Positions 45,180 through 53,640 of a DNA stretch of 64,000 bases are shown here, in pieces; within the stretch, counting starts at the first letter, position 1; each line of letters opens with the position of its first letter. The notes beneath the pieces were generated by a model. The model had not been told where the DNA came from and did no database searches. It saw only the letters and a program-made list of their open reading frames with translations. The translations under genes and the position numbers were made by a program. The stretch comes from CAVQGZ01 sp942491665 (GTDB lineage: Bacteria > Actinomycetota > Actinomycetes > Jiangellales > Jiangellaceae): NCBI GenBank assembly GCA_942491665.1, contig CALOBR010000001.1, positions 186,001 to 250,000 on the forward strand, written 5' to 3'.

Positions 45180-46685
45180 GTGGACCGCGGGACAACGACC
45201 CGTCAGGTACGAGCTCTGCTCTTGCTGCGGTGGCAGATGCTCCGCACCACCAAGGCACGCATCGGTGCCACAGCGGCCGCTGGACTGGCGCTCGGGCTTC
45301 TCGTAGGTGGCACAGCAGCGGCCGCGGCTGCCCCGGACATCTACGTCGTCGAGGCGGGAAGCATTCTCCCGACGGTCTTGCTCGCGTTCGCCGTCGTCAC
45401 CGCCATCAGCGGCATCGCCACTGGTGGCGGAACGGAGATCGCGCCGGCCGCCCACCTTGTCGCCTTTCCCGTCTCACCGCGGGCGGTCTTCGTGGGGTCG
45501 GCTCTGCTGGCGCCGTTCAACCTCGCCTGGACGGTCCAGCTGCTCGCATTGGTCTGGATCACCAGCTACGTGGCGCCCGGCGCGGCCGGTCTCGCCATAG
45601 CGCTCCCGTTGCTCATGCTCTTCATCGCGACGACGACGGCGCTGGGACTCGCATTGTCGTGGTGGGTCACCGGCGTGCGTGAGACCCGCCGCGGTCGCCG
45701 AGGCACCGAGCTGGCCGCGGCCGGCGCCATCGCGCTCGTGGGATGGCTCGCGGTGTCGGGCCGACTCGCGTCGGTGCTGGACTCCTCACCGCTCGCTGAC
45801 CTCGTCATCTCGTTCGTGGCCCCCAACCGATCGGCCACGTGGCTGTGGGCGGTGGGGCTGTTCGCCGCGGTCGTGGCAGGAACACTCGTAGGCTTTCGTA
45901 CGACCGCCTGGACGCTACGGCGTCGTGAGGACTCCGTCGCTGCCGGTGAAGGCAAGCCTGTTCGACGCCGTCGGTCGATGAGTGACGAGCTGCGTGCGTT
46001 GATGGCGCTCGACCGGGCGAGCGTGTGGCGGTCGCGGCCCATCCGCCGTGGCGTGGTCGTGCTCGGCGTGGCCCCCGGTGTCGCCGCCCTTGTGGGCGGG
46101 ATGACCTGGGACGATCTGGCGATCCTGCCCAGCCTGGTGGCGGCCGGTGCCGCCCTGCTCTTCGGGGTGAACGTCTTCTGCTTGGACGGATCCGGGGCAG
46201 CCTGGCTGGAGAGCACCCCACGTGCGGCCCGGGCGGCGTTCGTGGCCAAGGCAAGGGTGACTGCCGAGGTCGTGCTGGCCTCGGTGCTGATGACCGTCCT
46301 GCTCGGGGGACTGCGCTCGCCGACTCCGCCGAGCGCGGGCGACATCGCGGTCGTGCTGGCGGCAGGGCTCGCGGGCACTGCCTGGACGGTCGCCCTGGCG
46401 ATGCGCCTGTCCGTCCGGCGACCTCACAAGGCCGACCTGCGCGGCCCACGCGACACCCCGGCTCCGCCGGCTGCCATGACTGGCTACTCAGCTCGGCTCG
46501 CCGCGATGGCGACCGTGCTCGGCATCGCGTTCACGATCGTGGTGCGGCTCGACTCGCCGTGGCCGGGTCTGCTGCTTTCTCTGGCGCTCGTGTCACTGGC
46601 CGGGCGGCATCTGGTCGTGTCAGGTCGGGAGTGGGCCGACGACCGCACCCGGGCAGGAGTCGTGACCCGAGTCGCGTTCGGCTGA
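45180..46685 (+). CDS. ABC-type transporter permease
   Basis: A 501-residue polytopic protein with about 10-12 membrane helices in two halves and a cytoplasmic loop near 240-280. The GTG start immediately follows the ATPase stop, so both are one operon, and the pair should form an export ABC transporter with a fused permease. It does not carry a clear family motif, so the assignment rests on topology and linkage. Confidence 0.8.
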   Translation: MDRGTTTRQVRALLLLRWQMLRTTKARIGATAAAGLALGLLVGGTAAAAAAPDIYVVEAGSILPTVLLAFAVVTAISGIATGGGTEIAPAAHLVAFPVSPRAVFVGSALLAPFNLAWTVQLLALVWITSYVAPGAAGLAIALPLLMLFIATTTALGLALSWWVTGVRETRRGRRGTELAAAGAIALVGWLAVSGRLASVLDSSPLADLVISFVAPNRSATWLWAVGLFAAVVAGTLVGFRTTAWTLRRREDSVAAGEGKPVRRRRSMSDELRALMALDRASVWRSRPIRRGVVVLGVAPGVAALVGGMTWDDLAILPSLVAAGAALLFGVNVFCLDGSGAAWLESTPRAARAAFVAKARVTAEVVLASVLMTVLLGGLRSPTPPSAGDIAVVLAAGLAGTAWTVALAMRLSVRRPHKADLRGPRDTPAPPAAMTGYSARLAAMATVLGIAFTIVVRLDSPWPGLLLSLALVSLAGRHLVVSGREWADDRTRAGVVTRVAFG

Positions 46686-47024
46686 GGCCGCCACCAGGGT
46701 GTCCAGCAGGTAGGAACGCGGTGAAGCACCGTGGGCGTCGTGCTTGAACGAGGGGCACATTCCACGACCGCCCTCGCGAACGAAGTGACGAAGAACCTGC
46801 GGGGCAAAGGTGTCTCGCCGAGACCCTACGGTTCGCCCAGCAGGGCAGGTTCCGCCGAGGCCGCCACCGAGGCAAGTGTGGAGCATCTCGAACCGCGTGG
46901 CGACGACTGCCGTCGCGGCCGTATTCACCGTGGCTGAGGAGCCGTCGGCCTCGGCAAGCACCGCATCAAGAGATGGGACGTCAGTCACGTCGGTATCCTC
47001 GCCCCAGACATTGGCCGGCACCAT
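46620..47024 (-). other. Long intergenic stretch with an open minus-strand frame (small ORF or gene remnant)
   Basis: Between the permease and the histidine kinase is a 369-bp gap (46686-47054). The minus strand has a 134-residue frame starting ATG at 47024 and overlapping the permease 3' end. It is moderately GC3-biased, with six cysteines, including GRGMCPSF and HTCLGGGLGGTCP. The first is faintly reminiscent of Fe-S oxidoreductase cluster segments. No full family is recognised. It may be a decayed gene or a chance frame. Confidence 0.3.
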
Positions 47025-47054
47025 CGGCCGGACAGGCGAACCAGCGAGGACGTC

Positions 47055-48614
47055 ATGAGGCAACCCGACCGCGTGCCGGTCCGCCAGGCGTTGTCGCTGA
47101 CCGACACCGCCGTAGCGAGCACCCGCGTTGCCGCACTTCTCCTTGGGATCGTTCTCCTGGCAGCTGGATTGCAGGGTCAGGCACTCATGGCGCTGCAGCG
47201 CCAGACGCTGTTGGCGATCGGGCTTCTCACGGCGCTGGCAGCGGTGAGCACCGCAGTCGCCGTCTTCATTCCGACAAGCAAGCGACCCATGCCTGCAGTG
47301 GAGAGCGCCGCTGCCGCGGCGATCATCCTCGTCGCCGCGCCGCAGACGTTCGTCTTGCTCCCGTACCTCATCGCGCCGGCGCTGGCAGGCGGGCTGGGAG
47401 CTGGCGTCGTCGGTGCGCTTCTCTCGTCGGGAATCCCTGCTCTGCTGCTTGTGGGAGGTATTGCCCCGTGGGACGACCCGGACGAACTCGCGCTCGTCCT
47501 CCAATGGTCAACAGTCGGCTTGGGAGTCGGACTACTGGGAGCCTGGATTCGCACCATCCAGACACGCGCGTCGGCGAACGAGGAGGACCTCGCCTATCGA
47601 CAGGCCCAGCGCCTACTCAGCGAGCTCCACTCCCTTGTTCGGCCGCTCGCCGGTGGCCTCGACGCTCACCCGATCGCGGCCTCGCTACTCGCCGAGCTTG
47701 CCCTCCGGCTGCCGGTCGCCGCAGCAGCGGTTGTGATCGACCCCGCGGAATCGCGCGAGGTGGCGGCCCAGATCGGCGCGACGCCGTCAGCCGGCTGGAC
47801 GCCCGAGGCGCACTCCGGCGCGGACCAAGGCGCGCTTATCTCCCTTGCCGTCCAGGTCGACGGCCGTCAGTCGGCCGAGGTCAGCGTTGTCTGCAGCCGG
47901 GATTGGCTCCCGTCCGAGCGCCTATCAGCCGACACCATTGTCAGTCGCTGGGCCAACCATCTGGATGCCGCGGTCATGTTCCGGCGAGTTCAGGCCCTCG
48001 CGACCCAGGCGGAGCGGGCGAGGATCGCCCGCGACATGCACGACGGGGTGGCCCAGGACGTGGCGTCTCTCGGCTACATCGTCGACGAGCTCATCGACCG
48101 CGGAGACGAGCGGTTGTCGGTCGAGGAGCTTGAGCGGCTGCGGGAAGCGATCAGCAAAGTCGTCGGCGAGCTCCGCCTGTCTATCCACGACCTGCGCGAC
48201 GACGGCATCCGCAGCGGTGGCCTGGCGGGAGCCGTGGGGGAGCTCGCTCGCCGGGAGGCGGGGATAGGGCACAACGCTGTGCACCTGCGTCTGCATGAGA
48301 CACGCAACGTCCTCCCCGCCGATGTGGAGAGCGACTTCTACCGGATCGCCCAGGAGGCGCTAACGAACGCTCGGCGACACTCAGGCGCGGGCAACGTCTG
48401 GGTCACCGTCGCGGTCGGAGCTGATGGCGCGGTGCTGGAGGTCGCTGACGACGGCCGGGGAATGGGAACACCAGGTGAGGACAGCATGGGCTTGACCATG
48501 ATGGCCGAACGGGCCGCGCGGGTCGGCGCGAGTCTGCAGGTCTCACCACGCTCGCCGCGCGGTACTGTCGTACGCGTGGAGTACGTGCCAGCAGCAGGGG
48601 CACTCGCGTCATGA
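47055..48614 (+). CDS. Sensor histidine kinase (NarL/DesK type)
   Basis: A 519-residue membrane kinase with five to six N-terminal helices (to about residue 150), a GAF-like middle (about 180-300), then HisKA_3 with the phospho-acceptor H329 in IARDMHDGVAQDVAS, and a HATPase domain with NARRHSGAG (N-box) and the G-box VADDGRGMG. The ATG has GAGGA upstream. It overlaps the response regulator (ATGA). The signal is unknown. Third-position GC is lower than in flanking genes. Confidence 0.9.
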   Translation: MRQPDRVPVRQALSLTDTAVASTRVAALLLGIVLLAAGLQGQALMALQRQTLLAIGLLTALAAVSTAVAVFIPTSKRPMPAVESAAAAAIILVAAPQTFVLLPYLIAPALAGGLGAGVVGALLSSGIPALLLVGGIAPWDDPDELALVLQWSTVGLGVGLLGAWIRTIQTRASANEEDLAYRQAQRLLSELHSLVRPLAGGLDAHPIAASLLAELALRLPVAAAAVVIDPAESREVAAQIGATPSAGWTPEAHSGADQGALISLAVQVDGRQSAEVSVVCSRDWLPSERLSADTIVSRWANHLDAAVMFRRVQALATQAERARIARDMHDGVAQDVASLGYIVDELIDRGDERLSVEELERLREAISKVVGELRLSIHDLRDDGIRSGGLAGAVGELARREAGIGHNAVHLRLHETRNVLPADVESDFYRIAQEALTNARRHSGAGNVWVTVAVGADGAVLEVADDGRGMGTPGEDSMGLTMMAERAARVGASLQVSPRSPRGTVVRVEYVPAAGALAS

Positions 48615-49243
48615 TCAACGTCGTACTCATCGATGACCACGCGCTCATCCGCGACGGGCTGCGCCGCGCCATCGATCGTGCTGAGGGTCTGACCGTTGTA
48701 GGAGAGGCGGCGTCTGTCGCCGAAGGTCGCTCTGTCGTCAACCATGTCGCTCCCAGCGTCGTTGTGATCGACGTGCGCCTTCCGGACGGCGACGGCGTCG
48801 ACCTATGCCGCGAGTTCAGAGACCTGGACCCTGCCCGGGGTCTGGTGATTCTGACCATGTACGGCGGTGATCAGCAGTTGCTCAGTGCGCAGAACGCTGG
48901 GGCTTCGGCATTCGTTGCCAAGAGCGCACCGGCACGAGAGGTGATCGCGGCCATCCGACATGCGGCCGAGTCACCCGACCAGTACATGGCCGACGGGCTT
49001 GCGGCCGCGTTGAGCCGGAGCCGGGACAGCGGCACACCCAGACTGACCAGTCGTGAGCGGGAGGTGCTCGACCTGCTTGCTGAAGGGCTCGGGGTGGCCG
49101 CCATCTCGCGTCGGTTGTTCATAAGCGAGTCCACCACCAAGACCCACGTCGCCAAGATCTACGGCAAGCTCGGGGCCACGAACCGGGCGCAGGCCTTGAT
49201 GACAGCGATTCGTATGGGTCTGGTTCGCGACAACACGCGCTGA
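48611..49243 (+). CDS. NarL/FixJ-type response regulator
   Basis: A 210-residue regulator: receiver domain with acidic pocket IDDH, phospho-acceptor D54 in VVVIDVRLPDGDG and K near position 104, then a LuxR-type helix-turn-helix (LTSREREVLDLLAEGLGVAAISRRLFISESTTKTHVAKIYGKL). It pairs with the adjoining kinase by ATGA overlap. Its most obvious nearby target is the Flp pilin gene 93 bp downstream. Confidence 0.92.
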   Translation: MINVVLIDDHALIRDGLRRAIDRAEGLTVVGEAASVAEGRSVVNHVAPSVVVIDVRLPDGDGVDLCREFRDLDPARGLVILTMYGGDQQLLSAQNAGASAFVAKSAPAREVIAAIRHAAESPDQYMADGLAAALSRSRDSGTPRLTSREREVLDLLAEGLGVAAISRRLFISESTTKTHVAKIYGKLGATNRAQALMTAIRMGLVRDNTR

Positions 49244-49336
49244 CCGGCTCGGGTCCCCCGATCAGACGATGAGACTGGGGGTTGACCAGCGGCATGCTTG
49301 AGGGGTAAGCGCCCCACGTGCCCACAAGGGAGAAGC

Positions 49337-49522
49337 ATGCTCGCTGGTATCCGTCAGATACTCAGTGGCAAGCGGAGCGCCTCGGCAGTTGAGTACGGTC
49401 TGCTCGTCGCCAGCATCGCCGCCATCATCGTGGTTGCGGTCTTCGCCCTCGGTACCCTCGTCGAAGAGACCTTGAATGGCACCGTCGATGCCACCGAGGA
49501 AGCGCAGCCCGGCAAAGGCTAG
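49337..49522 (+). CDS. Flp/Fap-type prepilin
   Basis: A 61-residue pilin: short basic leader (IRQILSGKRS), then the type IVb cleavage/helix motif ASAVEYGLLVASIAAIIVVAV with Glu at the fifth mature position, and an acidic tail. Preceded by AAGGGAG 6 nt before the ATG. No tad/cpa secretion or prepilin peptidase genes are in the window, so it is an orphan pilin that must use machinery encoded elsewhere, if any. Confidence 0.85.
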   Translation: MLAGIRQILSGKRSASAVEYGLLVASIAAIIVVAVFALGTLVEETLNGTVDATEEAQPGKG

Positions 49523-49772
49523 TGCACCCCTCTAGCCGCTAGCGTTCGCAAGTTCGAAGCCGGAGCCCCGGCAGTCGAGTTCGGGCAGTTGGATGCGCCA
49601 TCGCCGCGGGTCATCGCCAGGGGCTCTACTAGGTGTGGTGATCGCGACTCGCGGTCTCTTCGGTCAGAGTTGAAGTGCGCACGAATCCTGTGTCGAGGGC
49701 TCGTGCTGATCGCGTAGGCCATCCCCTAGGGATGTCTCGCACTTTCGACCCCTATCGCCGTCGGGGCGACCG

Positions 49773-50876
49773 TTAACCGGGGCGGACAGCTCCGGCAACG
49801 GGCATCGAGTAGACGGGGGCCACCGACACCGGACGCCCGGGACGTGACGCGTGCACGATCTGGCCGTTGCCGATGTAGATGCCTACGTGGCTCACGCCCC
49901 CGTAGTAGCCGACGATGTCACCAGGCTGCAGGGCGTCCATCGACACGCGGGGGAGGCCGGAGAACTGCGCCTGCGAGGTCCGCGGCACCGACACACCCGC
50001 CGCTGCCCACGCGCCACCGGTGAGCCCAGAGCAATCCCACATGCTCGGGCCGGTGCCGCCGTAACCATAGGTGTCGCCGATCTGTGCCATGGCGAAGGCC
50101 ACCGCGGCCGACCCTCGTCCCGAACCAGCCGCAGCGGCAGGGGCAGCCTCCTCAGCCGGCTCCTCAGTTGCCGCGACGTCGTCCGGCGCGTTGCGGACGT
50201 CGGCGCGGGCTGCCTGCTCCGCGCGCGCAGCCCGATCCGCCTCGATCTCGTCAAGAATGCGCTGCTCGCGGCGCTCGAGCCCGGCCAGCAGCTGCTCGGC
50301 CTGCTCCGCCGACGACTCCAGCGATGCCTCCTCGTCGGCCATCTCGGACCGCAGGGACGCCAGGACGGCCTCGCTCTCGGCGATGTCGGCCTGCTGGGCG
50401 ACGAGCGCGTTGCGCTCGGCGGCCACCTTCCCCAGCGCAGCGACCTGCTGCCCGGCGTAGGCGTCGACCATGGTCGACTCGCTCAGGGCGTCCGCGGGGT
50501 TGTCGCTGAGCACCAGGTGCAGCGTCGGGTCCACGATGCCCTGCCGGTAGGCGGAAGCGGCGAACCCACCCAGCTCGGTCGTCATCTGGGTGACCCGATT
50601 CGACTGGCGTTCGACGGCGGCTCTGGTTCGGGCCAGCTGCTCCTTCGCCTGCATGTACTGCTCCTGGGTCTGCAGCAGCCGCTCGTTGGCCTGCTCGGCC
50701 TCCAGGTAGAGGTCGTCGACGCGCTCGCTCACCCGCTCGACGCGGTCACGTACCTGGTCGAGGTCGGGGTCGGCCATCGCGGGGCCGGCGAGCGCGATCG
50801 TCGCTGCCGCGGCCACAGCCATGCTGCTGGCAGTCACGACGACGACGCGCACTGGGCGTCCAAGGAGCAAAGTCAC
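49773..50876 (-). CDS. NlpC/P60 peptidoglycan endopeptidase (RipA-like)
   Basis: Secreted protein of 367 residues: signal peptide (to about 36, cut near AMA-DPD), a long coiled-coil region (about 40-230) with an A/P linker, and a C-terminal NlpC/P60 domain with catalytic C282 (MWDCSGLT) and the two His in SHVGIYIGNG and IVHAS. Cleaves peptide cross-links for daughter-cell separation. GTG start without ribosome binding site. A c-di-AMP (ydaO) riboswitch, often found upstream of such genes, was looked for and not seen. Confidence 0.9.
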   Translation of the reverse strand: MTLLLGRPVRVVVVTASSMAVAAAATIALAGPAMADPDLDQVRDRVERVSERVDDLYLEAEQANERLLQTQEQYMQAKEQLARTRAAVERQSNRVTQMTTELGGFAASAYRQGIVDPTLHLVLSDNPADALSESTMVDAYAGQQVAALGKVAAERNALVAQQADIAESEAVLASLRSEMADEEASLESSAEQAEQLLAGLERREQRILDEIEADRAARAEQAARADVRNAPDDVAATEEPAEEAAPAAAAGSGRGSAAVAFAMAQIGDTYGYGGTGPSMWDCSGLTGGAWAAAGVSVPRTSQAQFSGLPRVSMDALQPGDIVGYYGGVSHVGIYIGNGQIVHASRPGRPVSVAPVYSMPVAGAVRPG

Positions 50877-51015
50877 AGGAGGGGCTGTCCATTTCCATAC
50901 GAATGCACTGGTTTGCCGGGCAAGCTGTTGCCGTCCCGAGACCCTGATGTTACCCGACCGTGACCAAGCAGCCCTGCACTCGCAGATCTGCTCCGAGTGC
51001 TGTTGCTCACCAGTG

Positions 51016-51198
51016 TCAGGCCGGTCGCACCAGCCGCAGCGGAGGGATCAACCCCACCCCTGCCAACGCCTCAATCGCCGCCTGTTCGTCGGGATCGAGG
51101 TGCACCCCCTCAGGCGGAGCCCCCAGCAGAACCGTCACGACACAGTCGCCACACGACCGTGGACCTCTGACCTGGCAGTCGTCGCAGTCAACCCTCAT
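51016..51198 (-). CDS. Small cysteine-rich conserved protein
   Basis: A 60-residue protein with three closely set cysteines and a CGDC motif (VDCDDCQVRGPRSCGDC), then a helical tail. Possibly a metal-binding knuckle. ATG start, no good ribosome binding site. It ends ~140 bp from the RipA-like gene start and is followed upstream by a second zinc-ribbon gene. Function unknown; I recognise the pattern as recurring in actinobacteria but cannot name a family. Confidence 0.55.
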   Translation of the reverse strand: MRVDCDDCQVRGPRSCGDCVVTVLLGAPPEGVHLDPDEQAAIEALAGVGLIPPLRLVRPA

Positions 51199-51247
51199 GC
51201 CGGGTGACGCTACGAACCGCCTCCGACACAACCGCCGCGAACGGCGA

Positions 51248-51499
51248 TCAGTCGGTCGGTGCGGTCTCCGCCGCAGGCCGGGGCACCATCTCGATGGTTC
51301 CGGTGGCGCCGCACCAGCGACATCGCACCTCTTCCAGGGTCTCCGACAGCACCTCGGTGTCCTCCACGGCCGGTTCGCCGGCGAGGTCAAGATGGACGTA
51401 CTCCCTGACTCGAGACGAGCGCACGACGTCGAAACGGGTGAGGTTCCCGCACTGGCTGCATCGCCATCGCGTGTCGGCGGTCGGCCAGGTGACGGTCAC
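51248..51499 (-). CDS. Small zinc-ribbon hypothetical protein
   Basis: An 83-residue protein with two CxxC pairs (WRCSQCGNL and VRCRWCGATG), a zinc-ribbon pattern. GTG start with GGAGG about 8 nt upstream. No further family recognised. It is divergent from the Lrp-type gene and 49 bp from the Cys-rich gene. Confidence 0.7.
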   Translation of the reverse strand: MTVTWPTADTRWRCSQCGNLTRFDVVRSSRVREYVHLDLAGEPAVEDTEVLSETLEEVRCRWCGATGTIEMVPRPAAETAPTD

Positions 51500-51617
51500 G
51501 TCGTGTCCTCCGGGTGGGGCTGTGCGGGCTTGGTGCGGCTGTGCCGGCGCCAGGGTAGACCTGCACGGTCACTACGGTGTTGCCACGTCGACTGGCGGAG
51601 TCTCAAGGAGGTTGCCG

Positions 51618-51893
51618 ATGGTCACCGCAATCGTTTTCGTCAGCGCCGAGGTGGCGCAGGTCTCCGAAGCTGCGGCGGCGATCGCCGAGCTCGACGGTGT
51701 GACGGAGGTCTACTCGGTCACCGGCCAGATCGACCTGGTCGCCATGGTGCGTGTGCGTGAGCTAGACGACGTGGCAACGGTCGTCACCGAGCACATCGAC
51801 AAGGTGCCCGGCGTGCTGAGCACCGAGACGCACGTGGCCTTTCGCGCCTACTCGCGCCACGACCTCGAGCAGGCCTTCTCGATCGGGCTGTAG
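51618..51893 (+). CDS. Lrp/AsnC-type ligand-binding (RAM) domain protein
   Basis: A stand-alone RAM domain of 91 residues (TAIVFVSAEVAQVSEAAAAI; VYSVTGQIDLVAMVRV), lacking the usual helix-turn-helix. Such single domains bind amino acids and may modulate other Lrp-family regulators. ATG with AAGGAGG 6 nt upstream. It lies convergent to trpD, suggesting sensing of an amino acid, but the ligand is unknown. Confidence 0.85.
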   Translation: MVTAIVFVSAEVAQVSEAAAAIAELDGVTEVYSVTGQIDLVAMVRVRELDDVATVVTEHIDKVPGVLSTETHVAFRAYSRHDLEQAFSIGL

Positions 51894-51922
51894 GACGCCC
51901 ACCCGGCGACCCGAGACAGCAC

Positions 51923-52984
51923 TCAGGCGACCGCGGCTGCCCATCGCTCGACGAGCGTCTCGGCGTGGCCGGCCTGCACTGCCGCGCGGCACAGGTCCAG
52001 GGCCGCCCCCATCGCCTCGGTGAGCGATCCGGCCACCCCGCCCGCTGCCGCCACTGCGGCCGAGGCATTCAGCAGGACGGTGTCGAGCACCGGGCCGGGC
52101 TGCCCGCCCAGCGCGTGTCGGGCTGCGGCCGCGTTCTCCGCAGGCGGTCCCCCACGCAGGTCCGACGGATGGCTGCGAGCGAGGCCCAGGTCGGCCGGGT
52201 CGAAGGCCTGCTCGGCGACCTCACCGGCACGGACGACCCAGATGCGCGACGTGGTCGTCGTAGTGAGCTCGTCCAGCCCGTCGTCCCCGCGAAACACGAG
52301 CGCTGACACCCCGCGCGAGGCGAGCACACCGGCCATGACGGGTGCGAGGCGCGCATCGGCGCATCCCACCGCCATCGCGGTCGGACGGGCGGGGTTGGCC
52401 AGAGGCCCGAGGATGTTGAAGGTGGTCGGTACGCCGATCTCGCGGCGTGGCGGCCCCGCGAACCGCATCGCCGGGTGGAAGACGGGAGCGAAGGCGAACG
52501 TGATCCCCACGCCACCGAGCACCTCGCCCACGCGCTCGACGGGCAGGTCGAGCCTGATGCCCAGCGCTTCGAGCAGATCGGCCGACCCGGTCGCGGACGA
52601 CGCCGCCCGGTTGCCGTGCTTGACGACCGGCAGACCGGTGGCGGCCACGACGATGGAGGCCATGGTGGAGATGTTGACCGTGTTGGACCGATCTCCGCCG
52701 GTTCCCACGACGTCCACCACGTCGTCGACACCGGCGGGCTTCGGGAACGGCGTCGCGTACTCGTACATCGTGTCGACAAGGGCCGTGACCTCGGTCACGG
52801 TCTCACCCTTGGTGCGCAGCGCGACCGCGAAGGCCGAGATCTGAGCGGGGCTGGCTTCACCGGCCAGGATCTGCGTCATCGCCCACGAGGCCTGATCCGT
52901 CGACAGCTCGTGGCCCGCGATGAGCGACGAGAGGACGCCCGGCCACGACAACATCGACCCCGCCGCGCTGGTCTGAGTGCTCAC
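51923..52984 (-). CDS. trpD: Anthranilate phosphoribosyltransferase
   Basis: Second committed step of tryptophan synthesis: transfers phosphoribose from PRPP to anthranilate. 353 residues. It shows DVVGTGGDRSNTVNIST, the KHGNRAASSATGSADLLEALG block, FAPVFHPAMRF and NPARPTAMAVGCAD. The GTG start lies 4 bp after the upstream receiver gene, suggesting an operon. No other trp gene is in the window. Confidence 0.94.
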   Translation of the reverse strand: MSTQTSAAGSMLSWPGVLSSLIAGHELSTDQASWAMTQILAGEASPAQISAFAVALRTKGETVTEVTALVDTMYEYATPFPKPAGVDDVVDVVGTGGDRSNTVNISTMASIVVAATGLPVVKHGNRAASSATGSADLLEALGIRLDLPVERVGEVLGGVGITFAFAPVFHPAMRFAGPPRREIGVPTTFNILGPLANPARPTAMAVGCADARLAPVMAGVLASRGVSALVFRGDDGLDELTTTTTSRIWVVRAGEVAEQAFDPADLGLARSHPSDLRGGPPAENAAAARHALGGQPGPVLDTVLLNASAAVAAAGGVAGSLTEAMGAALDLCRAAVQAGHAETLVERWAAAVA

Positions 52985-52988
52985 CCGT

Positions 52989-53435
52989 TCAGCTGGCTGC
53001 AGGAGCCAGGCCGAGACGCCGCCGCATCAGGTCCGCCGTAGCCCGCGCCACCGCCACCGGGTCCAACGGGTGCGACACCACGGCCTCGGCCCGCGACCAC
53101 GTGGCCAGCCAGCCGTCCTGCGGGCGTCCGACCAGCACGAGCACCGGCGGGGCGTTGAAGATCTCGTCCTTGACGGTGCGGCACACCCCCAGCCCGCCGG
53201 CCGGCGCCGCCTCACCGTCGAGGATGGCCACGTCGATGGTGCCGGTGTCGAGCTCGCGAAACACGTGCGGACGTGTGGCAACCTCGACGAGCTCGACCTC
53301 AGGCAGGTCCGGGTGCGGCCGACTGCCCAGAGCGAGACGCACCTGGTCCCGGGTCGAGCGATTGTCGCTGTAGACGAGAACCTTCACGCGAGGCTCGCCA
53401 GCAGACGGGGACGCACCGGTGGTCGCGCTGCTCAT
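52989..53435 (-). CDS. Atypical stand-alone response-regulator receiver
   Basis: A 148-residue receiver fold (KVLVYSDNRSTRDQVRLAL; TIDVAILDGEAAPAGGL; AVVSHPLDP). The Asp of the phosphorylation site (ILDG) is present, but the acidic pair reads SDN and the conserved Lys reads His (SHP). It has no output domain. It is placed between ctaE and trpD in actinobacteria as here. It may act as a pseudo-receiver; no cognate kinase is evident. Confidence 0.78.
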   Translation of the reverse strand: MSSATTGASPSAGEPRVKVLVYSDNRSTRDQVRLALGSRPHPDLPEVELVEVATRPHVFRELDTGTIDVAILDGEAAPAGGLGVCRTVKDEIFNAPPVLVLVGRPQDGWLATWSRAEAVVSHPLDPVAVARATADLMRRRLGLAPAAS

Positions 53436-53627
53436 CAGTGTCGTGGGCTCCTCAGTCTCGGGCGCGGCGCACGTGCCACAGGAGCACGCGAACGACGTGA
53501 GCCGATGGTAGCCAGCCCCCGACCGTCACCGACCCGCCGGACGCAGCCAGTCGTCCGCTCGGCGCGATTCATGCCACAAAATCGCCACGAATCGGGGTGG
53601 GGGTCGTCTCAGACCCTTGTTCATGAC

Positions 53628-53633
53628 CATAAT
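53628..53633 (+). promoter_or_regulatory. Leaderless -10 box of the ctaE-qcrCAB operon
   Basis: CATAAT ends 7 nt before the GTG at 53641. This gives the TSS at the GTG and picks it over the ATG codons upstream (53617, 53632). Confidence 0.6.
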
Positions 53634-53640
53634 GCCGCCC

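Noticed and set aside
49523..49772. Intergenic stretch between flp and the RipA-like gene, with CATCCC-CTA-GGGATG palindrome
   Set aside because: The hairpin has only 6-bp arms and no loop worth calling. The small minus-strand frame lacks a ribosome site and similarity. No recognised RNA or regulatory element.
50877..51000. c-di-AMP (ydaO) riboswitch expected upstream of an NlpC/P60 gene
   Set aside because: The conserved motifs were not found in the 120 bp upstream on the minus strand.
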